This document shows positions 60,981 to 64,000 of a stretch of 64,000 bases of DNA, in pieces. The stretch spans positions 1 through 64,000 of the forward strand of contig NW_003546248.1 of the NCBI RefSeq assembly GCF_000090795.2. Direction: 5' to 3'. A program made the position numbers and the translations under genes. Origin of the DNA: Amphimedon queenslandica (lineage: Eukaryota; Porifera; Demospongiae; Haplosclerida; Niphatidae). The first letter of the stretch is position 1. Every line of letters begins with the position of its first letter. A model generated the notes under the pieces. That model was not told the origin of the DNA. It worked only from the letters and a program-made list of their open reading frames with translations, and ran no database searches.

Positions 60981-62841
60981 ATGGAGGCCAGAAGTAGAGG
61001 AAATCGTTTCTTCTCTCAGAGTCAGTATAAAGACGCTCTGGAAAGCTACTCCTCAGCACTTGTAAGATATTGAGCGTTTCTTTCATTCCTAACATCTTCC
61101 TTATTGCTAGTCTAGAGGGTATACAATAAAGTTTTTATTATGACATTATGGAACTATTTTCCATTCAAAATTAATCTTTCCCCTTTCTATTTCCCTTTTT
61201 GTCTCTCTTTATTTTTATTTCCTTTTCTCCCTCTGTCTCTCTGTAGACTAAGACTCCAAAAGACTCTCGCCTATTCACCAACAGGGCATTGTGTCATATT
61301 AAACTAGGACAATGGTCATCAGTCATTGATGATTGTCAGACAGCCATTCAGATTGACCCAGCTGGCGTTAAGGCGCACTTTTATATCGGACAGGCTTACA
61401 CTGAATTGGGTAATCATGAAAGAGCAATTGAAGCATTTGAAACAGGTGAGGACAGGGAAGAGAGAATATTTAAAATATATAACCACATATGACCACCTCT
61501 TTATTCATTATCACTTACTAATTTTCTTGCAATTAGCTACACTATTATTTATTCATTAAAAAAAAAAATATATATATATATAGTAAAAAGAATAGAGCCC
61601 TTTTCACACTGGCAAAAGTAATACGTATTAATGCCTATTAATTGTATTCACACTATAGAGTGGTTTCAAATTAATGGACATCACTCTCACTTTACTTCCA
61701 AGCTCCAGAGGTGGATTGTAATGTGGTGTGACCAAAGCACTTTAAAAACTGTGCCAGTGTGAAAAGGCCTTAGTATTCATGCATACAAAATGCATGTCAT
61801 TTTTCATTAATTCTTGTAAGATAATATTTATTATGAAATTAGCTCATAAACTTGCTAAGGAGCAGAGGAGGAATTTCGGTGATGACATAGCAAGTGCTTT
61901 GAGACAAGCAAAGAGAAAAGTATAACATTTTTGAGAAAAAAACTCGCCCAACTTTCCACTCCTTTTTAGAGGTGGCAAGAAAAAGAGGAGCAAAGGTTAA
62001 ACCAGCAGTCTGACCTACTTCATCTTTTAAATGATTTACTCCTGAAACACAAAGATGAGCTCTTGGCTGAGTCGAATTCGCTGTCAATAGAAGAGCAGGA
62101 GAGAGAGTCTGAAGTGATCGTCAAGCAACATGTAAAAAGAATAATAGTTATAGTTTTATTTATTTTTATTTTCATTCGTAGGATGAGAGGTTGAAAGAAT
62201 TGAAACGTGTCTTTGAAGAAGCTGATGCCTCGAGAAAAGTAACTAAATGTGTCAGGAAGAAGTTTAAAAATGGAGAATTCTCTCATTTGTAAAAAAAGCC
62301 AAATTTAATTGTAATCAGCTCAAACTTTTTACACAACATAAGTACATGTCTATATATCAGGAAAAAAATATAAAATTGGAGAATTCTTCACCATTTTATT
62401 CTCTTCTTGTTCATACCTTATATTTTAGTACAGCACATCTTGTGCTTTATTGCTCTCCGTTTTCTATCATTTTCTTCTCTAGAGCAGAGATGTGCCTGAT
62501 TACCTGTGTGGTAAAATCAGTTTTGAGCTAATGGAGGATCCTGTCATCACTCCCAGTGGAATAACGTAAAATATAAATAAAATTAATATTTAATTTATTA
62601 TTATTTTGTTGCTTATATTCATGTAGATATGATAGGAAAGATATTGAGGAACATTTAAATGTACGTGATTATTGTTTTGACTTGTATTTTATTGTTAATG
62701 TTATTTTTAATGTAGAGGGTTGGTCATTTCGATCCTATCACAAGGACAAAGTTAACTTCGGATCAACTGACATCAAATCTTGCAATGAAGGAAGTGGTTG
62801 ATGCCTTTGTCACTGAAAATGAATGGATTGAAGATTACTGA
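60981..62841 (+). CDS. STUB1: E3 ubiquitin ligase CHIP
   Basis: About eight exons, roughly 265 residues, ATG 60981 ([20 protein letters not shown]). Three TPR repeats follow: [58 protein letters not shown] charged helical hairpin ([30 protein letters not shown]) leads to the U-box: [34 protein letters not shown] and [12 protein letters not shown]. The C-terminus [10 protein letters not shown] ends in the family's DY. TPRs bind the EEVD tails of HSP70 and HSP90, and the U-box recruits E2. The gene starts 114 bases after the TBK1 stop, same strand. Confidence 0.95.
61595..61770. mobile_element. MITE in a CHIP intron
   Basis: AGCCCTTTTCACACTGGCA and TGCCAGTGTGAAAAGGCCT are inverted ends. Non-coding interior (GTAATACGTATTAATGCC). 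About 175 bases. Confidence 0.75.
62280..62385. repeat. Satellite-family monomer in a CHIP intron
   Basis: AATTGTAATCAGCTCAAACT, TTTTTACACAACATAAGTAC and ATATATCAGGAAAAAAATAT follow the dispersed monomer. It lies between the helical hairpin exon and the U-box exon. Confidence 0.6.
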
Positions 62842-63203
62842 ACTAGAAACAACTGCATAATTAAACAATACACTACTGAATTTATTATTAAAATAATCAT
62901 AACACATCTACAGTTATTTGTGCTTTTTTGTCTGTGTTTATTTTTTCAAAATTTTTAAATACAACTCTCCTATGACTCGCAAACTTAAAACCTAGGATGT
63001 TGTTGGGATATCAATATTATCTAAGAACGACACAACTATAATAATGATTCAAGACATACACAATAATTAAGAATGAGGCAAAATCCATTTATTATAATGG
63101 GATCTAATTTTGAGTTCATCAAAATTATAATTTTAAATTTTTTCACATCTCTTCAGCAACAGGTCACTCGATGATTGCGTAATAACAACGCCAAGTCATT
63201 CCA
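62842..63203. other. Convergent 3' intergenic region, CHIP / UPF2
   Basis: 362 bases between two converging stop codons, AT-rich, with AATAAA-like signals on both strands (CACTACTGAATTTATT, TTAATTATTGTG). No gene or element recognised. Confidence 0.5.
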
Positions 63204-64000
63204 TCACTTCCTACTGTTCCATCCAGGGGGTTTCTTATGTGGGTGTGGCTTGAAATGGTTGCCATGGTGATGCTGAGGATTCCAGGCTGGATGGTGTTGA
63301 GGTGGTTGTCTCAATGGGATCTGACGAGAAGAATTGACTTGGTAGAAATCTTGAGCTAACAATTAATAAATGATGAAATTTAAAAAAATAATAAATAAAT
63401 ACAAACCTTCCTCTTCCTGTCTCAGTTCTTCAGTTTGCCTTCGCTCGTGTGTCAGTACAATCTTTTTCATTTCTTTCTTCTCATTCTCAAGTGCCTAATG
63501 GAGGACAGGGAGATTTTTTTGGAGTTCATTTTTGAAAATTTTTGTTAATATTGAATTGATGTTAATAAAATTTAGTGGAATTAATTTCAGTGGATTTGAG
63601 CCTCCACAAAAATTACTTCCACAAGAAACGAACTAGCTATAGCACAGTAACTGCTTACCAGTTGGGTTTCCTTGAGGCCTGATGCCAGGATATTGTCAGC
63701 TGGTACATTCAACTCTTTGAGCTAAAATAAGACACAAAAGAAGACAATTTTATAAACATTTTGAGTTTAAAATCCCTTGATTTTTCCAAATTTCAGTTGA
63801 CACCATTAGCCATTATACTGATCCTTATTCTCACCTGAGGCTTGTTTCCTTTCTTCATCAAAACTGTGAACTTCATTTGACCTTTATCTTCAACTAGAGA
63901 GAAAGAGAAAGGGGAGGAACGAGGAGAAAAGAAGTAAATAAATGTACTGGTATTATAGCACCAACCAGTGCTGGTAGTAGCTGGTTTTTCAATTGGTTTA
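63204..64000 (-). CDS. UPF2: Regulator of nonsense transcripts 2, C-terminal part
   Basis: Five short exons run from the window edge to the stop at 63204. Joined they read ...VEDKGQMKFTVLMKKGNKPQ, then LKELNVPADNILASGLKETQ, then KKEMKKIVLTHERRQTEELR, then a His/Pro-rich tail ending KKPPGWNSRK. The first blocks match the human UPF2 C-terminus (MPFVMLTRKGNKQQFKILNV, VPMSSQLAANHW, MKKLTLDINERQE), the UPF1-binding region. The His-rich tail replaces the human RPAPANTNRERRPRY-type tail. Nonsense-mediated decay adaptor. The assignment is from remembered sequence, and only the last 140 or so residues are here. Confidence 0.72.

Overview
This window reads as animal nuclear DNA from a sponge, most likely a demosponge close to Amphimedon queenslandica. 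The species is inferred from compact AT-rich genes with many short GT-AG introns, intergenic gaps of about 100 to 400 bases, sponge-style fibrinogen-related genes, and animal genes whose exons I could translate and join. No bacterial operons, rRNA, tRNA, CRISPR arrays or retrovirus-like elements were seen.

Layout. 1-3.4 kb: two tandem secreted fibrinogen-related genes (minus), the first cut by the window edge. 4-19.9 kb (minus): the N-terminal half of an axonemal dynein heavy chain (DNAH6-like), from the tail through AAA3. It is followed on its 3' side by the fibrinogen-related genes rather than by the exons for AAA4 to the C-terminus. Its introns hold palindromic TACATG runs, MITEs and a 175-base satellite. 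20.1-22.4 kb (plus): a membrane-anchored fusion of two glycosyltransferase domains whose bacterial relatives are named for arsenosugar biosynthesis. 22.6-33.8 kb (plus): six intronless AIG1/GIMAP-like GTPase genes plus a 41-codon relic, interspersed with broken copies of the glycosyltransferase 3' end and of the MCM2 last exons. 34-39.8 kb (minus): MCM2, sharing a promoter with a seven-helix TPRA1-like gene at 40-42.1 kb.

42.2-47 kb (minus): two paralogues with an N-terminal ubiquitin-like domain and a divergent helical body. 47.2-49.9 kb (minus): a VIT-VWA protein (VWA5A-like). 50.3-52.8 kb (minus): twinfilin, one of whose introns is a clear AT-AC (U12-type) intron. 53.3-56 kb (minus): a DUF4140/DUF4139-type protein with an embedded ubiquitin-like domain. 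56.2-60.9 kb (plus): a TBK1/IKK-epsilon kinase. 61-62.8 kb (plus): CHIP/STUB1. 63.2-64 kb (minus): the C-terminus of UPF2, cut by the window end.

How the genes relate. Most are unrelated housekeeping genes packed head-to-head or tail-to-tail (dynein/glycosyltransferase, MCM2/TPRA1, DUF4139-Ubl/TBK1). Two themes stand out. First, the GTPase array grew by repeated local duplication between the convergent ends of the glycosyltransferase gene and MCM2, dragging pieces of both along. Second, the 42-63 kb stretch is rich in ubiquitin-fold proteins, an innate-immune kinase and an E3 ligase. Exon coordinates inside spliced genes are hand-read; gene spans run from start codon to stop codon.
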